In this document: one piece after another, positions 23,470 to 34,522 of the stretch
Layout of the letters: each line of letters starts with the position of its first letter
Numbering within the stretch: position 1 is the first letter of the stretch
NCBI GenBank assembly: GCA_950022295.1
Contig: OX465600.1
Span: 291,197,782-291,261,781 of the forward strand
DNA: 64,000 bases
From: Bromus sterilis
Taxonomy: Eukaryota; Streptophyta; Magnoliopsida; Poales; Poaceae
Direction of reading: 5' to 3'
Program-made: the position numbers and the translations under genes
The notes under the pieces: model-generated
Database searches by the model: none
What the model saw: only the letters and a program-made list of their open reading frames with translations
Told to the model about the DNA's origin: nothing

Positions 23470-23970
23470 CAGTAATTTTTTTGAGAACACTGTACAACGC
23501 AGACGCTCATATACGAGCATACACTCACCCCTATGAATGCAGACACGAACACCCTACCCCTATGAGCATTTTCGCAACACTGAGCCGGCGCATCATCTTG
23601 AAATTAATGAAGTCACCACCTCGTCTTCGACGGAAACGTCTCCTCCCACTGAAAGCACGTCGCCGGAAGCCCTTGAATAAATCCAGAAAAATGCGGGCAC
23701 TAATGTCAAATCTGGGATTTTAACTCTGGTGGGATGGGGATACCACTGTCCCTCCAACCAGAGGTGGAGCTTCGGCTGGGCCAACATGGGCAGCCCCCCA
23801 TCCCATGCAAGACATTTGGAATATTTATGGATAAACAATCCAAATATCTGACAAAACTGCTTTATAATTCATATTTAGTTGCCCCCAGCCCATTGCCCCT
23901 CCAAGAATTAGGCTCAAGCTCTGCCACTGCCTCCAACCAACTCAACCACAGGTTGATTCGTAAATTAAAC
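23470..23970 (-). mobile_element. tRNA-type SINE, interrupted by a hAT MITE
   Basis: On the minus strand the element starts near 23965 with an A-box-like TGGTTGAGTTGG. It continues with ggtatccccatcc, a degenerate B-box region (agttaaaatccc), the block gtgggaggagacgtttcc and cataggggtagggtg, and ends ttctcaaaaaaatt at 23470. The order matches a common Triticeae SINE-like repeat with an RNA polymerase III promoter. The 171-bp insertion 23759-23929 splits it. Confidence 0.7.
23759..23929. mobile_element. hAT-type MITE (171 bp) inside the SINE
   Basis: The ends are CAGAGGTGGAGCTTC and, on the other strand, CAGTGGCAGAGCTTG. They are flanked by the 8-bp direct repeat CCTCCAAC (23751-23758 and 23930-23937). 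An 8-bp duplication with CAG...CTG ends is the hAT signature. Removing the element and one repeat restores the SINE sequence. Confidence 0.88.
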
Positions 23971-24371
23971 AGTAAGTTGTTACAAATGGGGCGAGACCCG
24001 ACTCCTAATGAAATTTCATTTGCTAAACTAAAAGTACATGGTAAATACACGCGTCAATGATGACAACATGTTGCTAGATAGACAAGCATGCGAGATATGA
24101 GGGTGGAAGAGGGAAATGGTTCGAAGTGTACATCTGATCTAATATAAATCATTAAATAAATATTTACCCGATAGTTTACATGTCCTTCGGAACAACCCAT
24201 AGATCAAATATTTTTTTAAAACTTTACTCTACCTGAAATCAACATTGAATGCATTGACTACAAATAAAATTTGTTTGTCATCATAGATTCTTTCTTTTCC
24301 ACCTCGCCAAGTCACATGAGGGTAATAAAATCAGTTCAAATCATTTCTTTGTTTTGCCTTTTTTTTGGAAA

Positions 24372-24480
24372 ACACAGAACAATGCAGAGGTACCTCGTAA
24401 TCGACGAGAACGTCTCCTCCTACTAAAATTATATCGCTAAAAGTTTCGAAACAAATTTAGAAAAATGCGAGCATCACTTT
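24372..24480 (-). repeat. Truncated, diverged copy of the same SINE type
   Basis: The words aacacagaacaatgcag, gacgagaacgtctcctcc and tagaaaaatgcgagca occur in the same order and orientation as in 23470-23700, with many changes. It lies about 300 bp upstream of the VTE3 start codon. Confidence 0.6.
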
Positions 24481-24779
24481 TATTCGCTTTGTTTTGCATT
24501 TCATTTCAATAGTATAACATTTTGATAATTTGGAGTTTTGCCGCGGACCCACTTGCATAGACACTAGCCTGCACAGCCCGTGCACGTGTTGCCACGAGGG
24601 ACTCATCCGCCCCCTGTCCACCCACCACTCATCCGCCCGTGACCTCGCTCGCCAATCCGCCACTCCCCACCACCGCGCATCCCATCCCACTCTGCCGTCT
24701 CTTTGTTTGTTTCTGTTCCCCTCCACTCCTCCACTCGGCGGCGGCGGCGGCGCAGCTCCACCCCCTCCGGGCCAAGGCA

Positions 24780-26536
24780 ATGGCGATGGCCTCCGCGCAC
24801 GCGCCGAGCGGCGCCGGGAGCCTGGCGCCGCGCGGGGCGCCGCGGGTGCGCGCCCCGGCCGGGCTGGGCTACCTCGGCCTCGGCCCCTCCAGGTCCGCCC
24901 TGCGCCCCGTCGCCCTCGCCAGGCGCGCCCCCTCCGGCGCCAGGTCCCCGCTGCTGAGGTGCGCCGCGGCCTCGTCCCCGCCCGCTGCTGCGGCGGCGCG
25001 GCCCGCCTCGGCGCCGCGCTTCATCCAGCACAAGAAGGAGGCCTTCTGGTTCTATCGCTTCCTCTCCATCGTCTACGACCACGTCATCAACCCGGGCCAC
25101 TGGACCGAGGACATGCGCGACGACGCGCTCGAGCCCGCAGACCTCCACAGCCGCAAGCTCAAGGTCGTCGACGTCGGCGGCGGCACCGGCTTCACCACGC
25201 TCGGCATCGTCAAGCACGTCGACCCCGCCAACGTCACGCTGCTCGACCAGTCCCCGCACCAGCTCGAGAAGGCCAGGCAGAAGGACGGCCTCAAGGGGGT
25301 CGAGATCATGGAGGGCGACGCCGAGGACCTCCCATTCCCCACAGATACCTTCGACAGATACGTCTCCGCCGGCAGGTAATCTACCCAACCCCTCTTGCTC
25401 TGTTTATACAAATGATGTTTGTTATGTCGCTAAACCGACAAATTACATTGTACAGTAGTAGTGCTGTTTCAGTGTTTCTTATGCTGAATTTTCGGTCCTG
25501 TCATGACTGACGATGTGTTTTCCCTCCAGCATTGAGTACTGGCCTGATCCTCAGCGAGGAATCAAGGAGGCCTACAGAGTCCTGAGGCTCGGCGGGAAGG
25601 CTTGTTTGATCGGCCCTGTGCACCCAACCTTCTGGCTGTCCTGCTTTTTCGCCGACATGTGGATGCTGTTTCCCACTGAAGAAGAGTATATCGATTGGTT
25701 CAAAAAGGCAGGGTTCAAGGATGTTCAGCTCAAGAGGATTGGACCAAAATGGTACCGTGGTGTCCGTAGGCATGGCCTCATCATGGGGTGCTCCGTGACG
25801 GGTGTCAAGAGAGAAAGCGGGGACTCCCCTTTACAGGCAAGTTTCCTAGAAATGGCTTGCGAGTTCACATTTTCAAGCCTCCCTACATTTTGACATGCTT
25901 TCTCAAGATGGATCTGGTTATCACAACTTCTACTTCCCTGTGTCTTAAAAGTTAAAACTTAAGTCATGGTTGGCAAATTGGCATATGGATGTGCAAAGGT
26001 TCAAGAGTAAACATATGCACATTACTCTTGCTAGCTGAAACTGAATAAAACAATTTTTTTTATCAAACATTCATAGGCTCGTAGCTGCTTCTTTTCTTAG
26101 ATAATCTTTTCTTAGATAAATAGTAATATGCAAATACCTGATATCATTTTTTGTGTTCATATTTTTTTGGACCTTCTTATCTTTACTCATGTGTTATCTC
26201 CTGGTTATCAACAAATATACAAATTAGCTACCGGAAAGAGAAAACATTTTGGATGTTTGAGTATGATCACTGGACTTTCATATTCTTGCATTTAGTCTAA
26301 ATGATTTAGATAAAAAAATTCTATATTATTGCATGGTGGTTATATTAAGAGGTTTTCATTTTCTTCCTTTTTCCCTACAGCTTGGTCCGAAGGCTGAGGA
26401 TGTCAGCGAGCCTGTGAATCCGATCACCTTTTTCTTTCGCTTCCTCATGGGTACTATATGTGCCGCGTACTATGTTCTGGTGCCTATTTACATGTGGATA
26501 AAGGATCAGATTGTGCCCAAGGGCATGCCAATCTAA
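24780..26536 (+). CDS. VTE3: MPBQ/MSBQ methyltransferase, chloroplastic
   Basis: Exons 24780-25375, 25530-25836 and 26381-26536 give 352 codons before TAA, close to the usual length of this enzyme. It uses S-adenosylmethionine to methylate 2-methyl-6-phytyl-benzoquinol and the solanesyl analogue in tocopherol and plastoquinone synthesis at the chloroplast inner envelope. Residues 1 to about 70 form an Ala/Arg/Ser-rich transit peptide. FIQHKKEAFWFYRFLSIVYD opens the mature protein, VVDVGGGTGFTTL (from residue 129) is the methyl-donor motif I, and EYWPDPQRGIKEAYRVL and GPVHPTFWLS follow. A C-terminal hydrophobic segment (FRFLMGTICAAYYVLVPIYM) anchors it in the envelope. I chose the ATG at 24780 because it starts the transit peptide; an in-frame upstream ATG at 24639 would add 47 residues and is less likely. 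Intron 2 has a GC donor. No lesion is seen. Confidence 0.96.
25837..26380 (+). other. VTE3: GC-AG intron of VTE3
   Basis: The exon ends TTTACAG and the intron begins GCAAGT, the consensus context for non-canonical GC donors. The acceptor is ttccctacag at 26371-26380. Phase 0 is kept on both sides and the C-terminal anchor follows in frame. There is no GT donor nearby that would keep the frame and the conserved protein. Confidence 0.88.
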
Positions 26537-28172
26537 GTGAGGGGAATTGAGCCGCAACGGAGAGAGGATAGCCAATATCTGAATTAGGCTTCTCTATATT
26601 AGGCACTCCACATCTGTTTTTTGTATACCTTTTATGTTTCCTCTTGTCGTGTACTTATTGTACTTTGGTTCTTGTTATGTGGAGAAATAATATTTAAGAC
26701 TTCGCTTGAACATGTCAGAGCTCTTGAGCGTGAAATGACTCATTTGTAGCAGGTCGTTGTTTCTGAAATAGAATGTATCTGTAATATTTCTGCATTGTAC
26801 GCTAACTTGCTAAGTGGTAGACAAAAATGCCACTTCAGTTGGATTCTTATTTATTTGGCTCATCTAGCTATCTAGTATGGCGTTGATATGTGCATCAACG
26901 TATACTTGATTTCTCTGGCAACTCAGGTGAACATTTTTAGTGATTGTATAGGGACGATATTCTCAGTGTGTGAACCGTCTTATTACACACATGTTTTGTC
27001 AGGTCAGTTGCTCTTTCACAGCTCAACCAATTTTCTCCTTAATACCTTCTGATTTATGCTAATTTTATTATGTTATGACTTATAATGATTGTTCGCTAGA
27101 GTTTATTCCTAAGAAAAATTTAGATGCTCACATTTGAGAGCATATTTCTAGATTAGTACAGTTCTTGCCTGCTTTTGAAAATTTGCATAACCTAACATGG
27201 AGTTAGTACAGTCTTCGGATAATCATAGTATATTTGGCACATGCTGAATTATCTGAGGGGTACCTGTACTCATGTGTTATAATTTGTATGTGCAGGGAGC
27301 CAGGGAATTGGTATCTGTGCATTCTCATCATGATTTGAACATCTACATTTGATCCATATATGTAATAAGGTATGTGACCAAATAAGCTATGTGACCCTGT
27401 GCATTTCTTCATTTATCGAAATGGGTACATGGATTGCCCCATTTACTTAATTGACCCCAGTTAGTCTTAGAAACAGCTGTACCATATTCAAGTATGATTC
27501 TAGAACCTTTCTCCCTCTGCCTTTTCTTGTTTTGATATATTTCCTTCAGTCCAGAGGCCTGGGTAGGCTAGATGCCTGTAGGTGTTTTCCTTTAGTCCAG
27601 ATGCCAAGTCTATTAGGCGCTAGGTACTCTGGTCTTTCTCTTCCCTGTGCTATTATGATTCTATCATCGACGGAAAACATGAGCTCCTCGAGAAGATTTG
27701 GATTCAGTTGCTATCTTCTTCAGCATCGAGTCCCCAACCCATAACTGAACCTAACGTGATATGTGCCGCATCAATGATGTCCATTCATCGGCGGTGAGAA
27801 GCACCATGGGCTCAGCGACATGCTTGCTGGACCACAATACGTTTCTTGAATGGATTTCTGCAGATCCAGCATTCAACTCAACACCACCAATGAGCAAGAG
27901 GGGCCTCATCCTTGGACACATACCACTCTTCTATGCTATTTAGATGAGTAGAGCTCCAGGATACATGTACTGTTCCTGCTGGTTTCAGCGTTAGAACTCC
28001 AGCCTGGTCATCAGCGGCTGTCATTCTCTATTGTAGCTTGCTTAGGTGCAGATGAGTAGATGATTCTGAGTGGTGGTTAGTAATTTCTCAGTTTTAAAGA
28101 GTAATGTGTGGGGCATGTGTATAATACGTTAAAGACTCTTCTAGAGATCAACCCAATCATACCCAGATGCCT
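26537..28172. other. VTE3 3' flank and intergenic DNA
   Basis: A possible polyadenylation signal, aataat, lies at about 26686. The rest has only short frames; 27450-27945 has three unrelated short frames and no domain I know. No repeat ends were found. Confidence 0.5.
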
Positions 28173-28175
28173 TAA

Positions 28176-29653
28176 GGGCAACTCCAACGCAGGGACGCAA
28201 ACAGACATGGGTTTTGTCCGTTTCAGCCGGGCGTGCGGACGACCGTGTCCGCTTTTCTCTTCAAGGCCGCGCGGTCGCCCAACGCGGCAGACACATTTGG
28301 GAAAAGTCGGTATAAAAAAACCCGACCATTGCATATAGATTGATTAAAACAGGGTCGACATGACCCAAAGTCCACATTACATTAATAAAATAAAAAATTT
28401 AAACTAATAAATATATAAATAAAAGCCCCGCCACCGTCGCTCTCCTCGCGGTCGTCCGTTGGATCGACGAAGGCGGTGGCTCCGCCCACGGTAATACTTC
28501 CCGGTAGCTACCTAGCATGGCCGCCTGCTGGGCCGCATGGGCTACCCTCTTGGAAGTCGACGGTGATGGCGGTGGCGTGTCGACGACAATTGGTTGGTGC
28601 GCCGCCTCGTACTCCGCGTTCATCTCGCGATGGGCGGCCTCGCGCTCGGTCGTGAGTTGCCGAGTGTACGCCTTCTGAACGAGGCGCTCCTCGGCATCCG
28701 TGACGTACCACGGCACCGGCGGCATCCACATCGTCACGGGGACCTTGGTGACAAAGCCCCAAGCATAGTCCCACTCCTCGGCCGGTGGCGGCGGTGGCGG
28801 TGGAAGCAACATGTATTGCGGCGGCGGTGACGGTGGTTCAACCTCGCTGTCCGTGATGGCCACATCAAGCCCTGGCCACCACAGCTTCTCCTCGATAGAG
28901 AGCTCCATGGCGCGCGCCACTGCGGCCTCCTCCTCGGCAACCTGCCGTTGGAACTCGGCCTCCTCAGTGCCACCATGGGAGGAGGGAGATCGGCGGGCCT
29001 AACCCGCTGCACCCGACGATCGCGCATCTCCCGCCCCAGGTTGGGTGGTACGGGCACGTGGTCACAGCTCAGACGCCACCCATTGATAAGGTGCATGTCT
29101 GGCCACAGCAGCGGACACGCATATTCCTGGTAGTGCCGACATTGGTGCGCCGGCACATATATGCGGTTGCGCGCCAGCCGTGGAGGGGGAGAAGATGGCG
29201 AGGCGGTGCGCGGCGGCGGCGGTTGGAAGAGCCCGACGCCTCGCGGTCGTTGCAACCCTTTCCCAGCCATTTCTTCATCGTGGGGGTGGTCGGGGTCTAG
29301 GGTTGTCGGCTAGGAGGAGGCAGCGCGGTGGTGATGGGGTGAGGATAGGATAGGGACGGCCATGGGTCTCGGTCGCCATTTAAAAATATGCTGGTAGAGG
29401 CCGCCATGTGGGCCACGGGCGAACGCGAGGTGGCGCTAGGCGGACGCGAACGGACGGGCGCTGCGTTCACTCAGTGTCCGCGTCGACGCAAACACGGTGC
29501 ATTTTTGTGCCGAGTTTGCGCCAGTGCGGACACCGAGCGGACGTACCGGCGCGAATATTTGCGGTTGCGTCTGCTCGTTGGGTGCAAATTTGGGCCTTCC
29601 AGGATGCAAACGGACCAAAGCGGACCAAATGCGGTCGCGCGTTGTAGTTGCCG
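28176..29653 (-). mobile_element. Harbinger-like element with one non-transposase ORF region
   Basis: The left end GGGCAACTCCAACGC and the right end (other strand) CGGCAACTACAACGC form 15-bp inverted repeats with two mismatches. TAA flanks both sides (28173-28175 and 29654-29656), the 3-bp target of PIF/Harbinger elements. The 1478-bp element encodes, on the minus strand, a proline- and charge-rich protein in two overlapping frames (29270-28734, then 28920-28399). No DDE transposase is present. The subterminal regions are rich in GGACG/GTCCG words. Confidence 0.72.
28399..29270 (-). pseudogene. Transposon-borne ORF of unknown function, frameshifted
   Basis: The reading begins MAGKGLQRPRGVGLFQ at 29270 and passes through RIYVPAHQCRHYQEY and LLWPDMHLINGWRLS. 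After a frame change near 28970-28920 it continues as ARAMELSIEEKLWWPGLDV with a C-terminal Glu/Ala-rich helix-like part. Similar proteins are, to my memory, common in wheat and rice annotations as uncharacterised proteins linked to this type of element. It is not a transposase by any motif I can see, and no function can be given. Two overlapping frames suggest a single-base indel. Confidence 0.5.
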
Positions 29654-29656
29654 TAA

Positions 29657-30065
29657 AACATATGCTGATATGCACTCAGTTATCTTAATCTAGTAGGCAT
29701 GTGTGTAAAAATTGGATAGAGAGAAACTCTGTTAAATGGCTGGGCAAGGACAAGTGTGAGATCATAAATGTGACCAAGCAGACCTCAACATGTACTAAAT
29801 ATATTATTTGAACCAGTGAGTGAAATTAAATCTGATAGATTTTTAAGAAATTATACTAGAAACACAAATTGGGCTGTGTAAAAAAAAATCCATGACTGTT
29901 GACCAACTATGTTCACACACTGTAGCATAATTACAGAGTTGTCTTAGAAATCATGAACTAACCATTATACATAAAGAAAGAAATACAGTGATCATGAAAG
30001 ATGTGACTAGCATTTAGAAGAAACTACACTCACTGTTACCCAGCAAACCAAGAAAGATACAATAA
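29657..30065. other. 3' flank of the receptor kinase gene
   Basis: AT-rich sequence without frames of note; it probably includes the 3' untranslated region of the minus-strand kinase gene. Confidence 0.5.
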
Positions 30066-32731
30066 TCATCTTGCAAGATCTACATCTAAGACCAATTTGG
30101 CTGTGTTCCTGCTCTGGTATTTCATTTCGTCAGAAGCTATAGACATTGATGATTCTTCATCAGGGTATTGCATCCTCATAGGATTTGGTGTGGTGACTTG
30201 TTGCATCTGGATTCTCTTCAACATTTGCAAGCGCTCTGCTACTTCCTTCATTGTCGGCCTCTCATCTCCTCTTGGGTTCAAACAATGCATGACCAGTTCA
30301 GCTAGTTTCTCAAGCACCACCGTAACTTCATCTTCTATTATATCATCATCCAATATATCACGGAGCTTCTTCTGGTGAAACATCACAATGAAGGCATGTG
30401 ATAGCGCTTTCTGTTCATTAAGATTATCAATGTATATAGCCTTCTTTCTTGTCAGTAACTCTAGAAGAACAACCCCAAAACTGTAGACATCACTTCTGTC
30501 AGTAAGGTGATGACTGACAAAAGACTCAGGGTCAAGGTACCCAAGAGTTCCTTGGATAAACATGATGAAGTCATCTTTATCTATGGGCTTCAGTGCCGAT
30601 GCTCCAAAATCTGCAACTTTTGCATTGTATTCATCATCCAAAAGTATATTGAGTGATTTGACATCCCCATGCAGAATTGTGCGAGAAGTTGATGAATGGA
30701 TATAAGCAAGAGCCTCTGCTGATTGTGTAGCAATCTTCAGTCGAAGATCCAAGGGGATTAGTGCTTTTGAACGATCATTGCTATGAAGGAACTCAAAGAG
30801 GGTACCATTTGATACGAACTCATACACCAACATCGGCACATCTACCTCCAAGCAGCAACCGAGTAACCTCACGATGTTCCTATGGTTAATCTGCGACAAT
30901 ATTATTATCTCATTTACGAATTCTTCTCTGCAGTCGTCGTTGATTACTTTGGACTTCTTTATGGCAACTTCTTTGCCACCATCTAGTGTTCCTCTATAAA
31001 CCATTCCATGACCCCCGCAGCCAAGAACTCGATCGTTGCTGTAGTTTTCTGTGGCTTTCTTGACCTCTTTCTCTGTAAGTATATGAAAGGTGTCCACTTG
31101 CCTTGACCTCATCTCATCATATAATTTCAGACCTCCATTTTGTTTAAAATACTCATCCTTCTCCTTCCTGTGCTTTCTTCTTTGAAATTTCATGGCCAAC
31201 AGGCATGCCAATGCTATCACCATAACTGAGGAAACACTGAGGCCTGCAGAATGATTATGATGCTTCAACTCATCAAAAGCATGTAGATGCACCTTAGATA
31301 AAGAAAGAGTATACCCTCAGCTATGTTGCTTACCTATAACCACCTGTTCAGCTTGGGTTAGCACAGGTCGACATCCAGAATTTTTGCCATCTGATTTTTT
31401 TCCTATCCCGCATTTGCACACATAACCTCCTGGTATATTGCGACATACCCCATTTTTGCATGGATATAATTCTGTATACTTGGTGTTTTGCTTATGCAGC
31501 TTGCACTCATCTATGTCTGAAGATAATTATAAATTTAATATAAAGTGGCATAAAGCCAGAAGGCAGAAGCGTAAAACGTACTCCCTCCATACCATAATAT
31601 AAGACGTTTTTTAGTTCAATTTGAACTTTAAAAACGTCTTATATTTTGGTACAGAGGTAGTATTAAGGAGGCTAGAGAAAAATTTAAGAAGGAATAAAAA
31701 TCCATTGAATTATGCTTGCAATGGTGAACTTTATGTGTTGGCTAAAGGTTTTCCTTCAGGCAGTTGCTTATCCTGATTCCTAAATTAAGAGAAATTCCAT
31801 GAGTAAATAATTCACCTTGACAGCCTCCGGGGAGATAAGGATTGCCCTCATATCCTTCAGAACAGTTGCACATATACCCTGGGCCATTGATTGCGCCCAC
31901 ACAATAGCTGTTTGGACTGACACATGCATAGCCCATTGGCTTCGTTGCTCCATCCTTTGGGCAGGAGCCATTTCTGATGGCCCAATCAGCAACAACAGGG
32001 ACACCTCTCTTGGCTCTCTTGTTGATGAACCCAAGGCGCCCGACAAGGTCTTGCTTCCTGAAGCTGTACCATCCAACCTCTGCAAGCATAGCGTAGAAGC
32101 ATGGGTTGAATGTCCACACACTGCTCTGGTTGATGATCAAGAGCGCCGCAAAGTCGGTGAGGTTTGGGGTGATGGTGGTTTCACAGCAGCCCTTCCCAGT
32201 GCATGGGGCACCGTTGGACGTGCTGTTGATTCCCTGGCAGTAGGAGTAGCAACCGGCCACGTACAGGTCTGGGTTGCTGTGGAGGTAGCCACCAATGATG
32301 CCCATGGTGTTGCAGCCGATGACCATGAAGCGGTTGCGGGTGGTCGAAGGGATGAACGGTGTATCCACCAGGTTGAAGCCGCCGGTGTAGTTGTCCATCA
32401 CTGTGGTGTTCGATGTGAAGCAGTTGTAGCTGACGGGGCCGTAAACACGCATCTCAGCGCGCTCCAGGGAGATGTCAATGATCTCTGAGGATGCTAAAGG
32501 GTCACCAACCATTGGTCGAGGGGGTTGGAAGGTGCTGTTGCAGGTGACGGTAAAGTAGCTGTTCAGGCTAACTGCAGCGCAGCCATTGCCGATGCCAAAG
32601 GGGTAGGGGATTGACACATTGCCGCACTTGTCAGGGCACCCTGGCAACGCTATGGAGAGCTCAGAAGAGGTTGCAGATTGCACCACCACTTGGAAGGTGA
32701 TGAGCATCAGGAGGACAGATGTTTCTTTCAT
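30066..32731 (-). CDS. Wall-associated receptor-like kinase (WAK)
   Basis: Exons on the minus strand are 32731-31816, 31516-31334 and 31243-30066, with GT-AG introns and phases that agree. The protein has 758 residues. The Met at 32731 starts a clear signal peptide (MKETSVLLMLITFQVVVQ); the upstream in-frame Met at 32803 would bury it, so I reject that start. In order follow a galacturonan-binding GUB_WAK domain (from CPDKCGNVSIPYPFG, residue 32), an EGF-like end of exon 1, and an EGF-Ca domain in exon 2 (DIDECK...GGYVCKCG, about 306-360). Then come one membrane span (about 368-387) and a Ser/Thr kinase (about 435-710) with GCGGHG (441-446), VAIKK (Lys462), HGDVKSLNILL (Asp560) and DFG (578-580). 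The catalytic HRD is HGD, so it is a non-RD kinase, as in many grass WAKs linked to immunity or wall sensing. The gene appears intact. Intron 1 holds a MITE. Confidence 0.95.
31579..31662. mobile_element. Stowaway MITE in WAK intron 1
   Basis: CTCCCTCCATACCATAATAT and its near inverse (atattttggtacagaggtag) are flanked by TA. The 84-bp foldback lies within the intron 31517-31815. Confidence 0.9.
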
Positions 32732-33385
32732 GGTTGGAGACTTGGTGGTTACTTTCTGTTGTGCTGCCTTTCTAACTTGCAAACTTAGCCAATGATATCT
32801 CATGTTCTTTCGTTGCTATCTGATTGTGTATCCTAGGCTTGAAAGACCATGGATCCTGAGGCTGGTGCTTATGTATCAGATACTATTTACAGTTGATTTG
32901 TATAACTGTTGGTTAACTATTTCATGGGTGACGACGACACAAACTTAGGTTTTGTTTGAGAAAAATAAACAATTTGGTGAGTGCGATAAGCGTTGAACTG
33001 AATACTTCTACCTGAATTTTGTATTGTTCAGTCACGCTTTTCTACTGGAAGTTTCTCTGAAATTGAGAAAATGATGACAGTTTAATTTATATGTTGCTCT
33101 GATTAGTTCACTTGTAACTTGGAAAAGTCTTGACCGATTTATAGGTTATTCATGTGCCTGTCAATGTATAGCTCTTAGTTTACTGCCCCACATGTGAATG
33201 CATACCATATCTGTTTGGTCAGACGCCGTAGTTTGAAACTTCTACAATAACAAACCAGATGGAAGTAGCATTTGGTCAGCTTGAAAAGTCAAGATAAGCT
33301 TAGCCAAAAAATAGTTTGAAGGGCACAGCTAGGCTGAAATCTGAAAAATATTTTGATTGTTGTCTTAATTCACTGTTTTCACAGG
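32732..33385. other. WAK upstream region
   Basis: Upstream of the minus-strand kinase start codon. It includes the probable 5' untranslated region and promoter. No TATA box or other site can be named with confidence. Confidence 0.4.
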
Positions 33386-33600
33386 CATTAGGTTCTATGC
33401 TGTTGTGGAAGGAAGAAATGATGATCCACTCGCAGATGCACTGAAGTGATACCCTGGAGTTTGGATGGTGAAGCCCCCTGGCCTGAAAAACGGACAGTTT
33501 ATGCTGACGAGGGTGAGCCTAGCTTCAGTTCGGTTGGAACTTGGAAGTCGAATATGCATGCAAGCATCAAACCTGGTTCCAGACTATCCTATCTAGGTCC
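33386..33600 (+). pseudogene. Possible gene relic
   Basis: After an acceptor-like ttttcacag (ending 33385), one frame reads IRFYAVVEGRNDDPLADALK and stops at 33448. Another frame at once reads SLDGEAPWPEKRTVYADEG. Both are protein-like in composition and differ from the AT-rich surroundings. I do not recognise the family. It may be the decayed end of a gene or a captured fragment. Confidence 0.3.
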
Positions 33601-33769
33601 AGACAGGCACCAAATGGTCCTATCATAAGATAGCAATACGTGGTTCAATTTGGAGCATCTAGTTTTCTTCACACACACTGCAAAGTAAACTGGTCAAGGC
33701 GTCTAATTTATAATTCTTGTATGAGAAAATTTGCCTTAAAGACGTTAGCGCTAATACCGCGTAGAGAGA

Positions 33770-33867
33770 TACTCCCTCCGTTCCAAATTAGTTGACTTTC
33801 ATTTGTGTACATGTCTAGATACGAATGTGAACAAATGGAAATCATCTAATTTGAAACGAAGGGAGTA
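33770..33867. mobile_element. Stowaway MITE
   Basis: CTCCCTCCGTTCCAAATTAG and the inverse ending gaagggag are flanked by TA. Length is 98 bp. Confidence 0.92.
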
Positions 33868-34118
33868 CAACTTATGCTATTCTATTTCTAAAAACACATA
33901 TATTTTAACATGTACCTACATTTCTTTGGAGCTTACCCTAGTTATTTGATGGGTACGGGGTATGATACGAGTTAACTAGATATTCTTACCTGAAATGTTT
34001 TAAACCAGACCTTTTCTTTTGGGTAAAAAGGATGCATAATACAGTCAGTAATTCAGTATTATGGTACTATGCTGCAACTTTTTGTTTAGACGCTTAACTG
34101 GACGTCTAAGGTAAAATT

Positions 34119-34205
34119 CTACCCCCTCTGTTCCAAAATACTCAAGTTTTAAGTTTGTCGTAAGCCAAACTTCTTTAAGTTTGACCATGTTTGTAAAAAA
34201 ATATA
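34119..34205. mobile_element. Truncated MITE of Stowaway type
   Basis: cccctctgttccaaaatact followed by tttaagtttgaccatgtttg is typical of one end of a Triticeae Stowaway element, but no matching second end was found before the GA-rich sequence at 34210. Confidence 0.5.
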
Positions 34206-34439
34206 CGCGGCAGAGGAAGAGGAAGTAAGCGAGGTGCCGTTGTTGTGAGAAGGAGGCTGCTGCTGTTGCAGGCAAGAGAAGAACGAGGCTGCAGGGAGGA
34301 GAAGAACCGTTACTGCTTGTTGTTCATGAAGAAGAAGAAGAAGCCCTGATTTAAGAAGAGGTGGTTGTGTTGCTGTTGCGTGCAGCTGGTCTGGCTGGTG
34401 AAGGAGGAAGTAGTAGTGCGACTCGTCCTCGATCTGGCT

Positions 34440-34522
34440 TATTTGGGAGTTCCTTCAGGCGAGATGGCCAGTGGCTGGACTCGTTGCTGCTGCTATTTGG
34501 GAGTTCCTTCAGGCGAGATGGC
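34440..34522 (+). repeat. 54-bp tandem duplication at the Copia leader
   Basis: The sequence starting tatttgggagttccttcagg and running 29 bp occurs at 34440-34468 and again at 34494-34522. The spacer also resembles the sequence before the first copy (gactcgt...). The second copy includes the probable gag start ATG at 34518. Confidence 0.8.

Noticed and set aside
24530..25510. 326-codon frame overlapping VTE3 exon 1
   Set aside because: It is a shifted-frame shadow of a GC-rich exon and runs through the exon-intron border; the VTE3 frame has clear domain motifs.
27450..27945. Frames of 97 and 60 codons as an extra gene between VTE3 and the kinase
   Set aside because: No domain, no splice-consistent extension, and composition like the surrounding intergenic DNA.
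31817..32488. 223-codon plus-strand frame opposite WAK exon 1
   Set aside because: Antisense shadow of a codon-biased exon; no domain and no splice context.
32732..32803. Upstream in-frame Met (32803) as start of the WAK protein
   Set aside because: It would place 24 charged residues before the signal peptide; the Met at 32731 gives a normal signal sequence.
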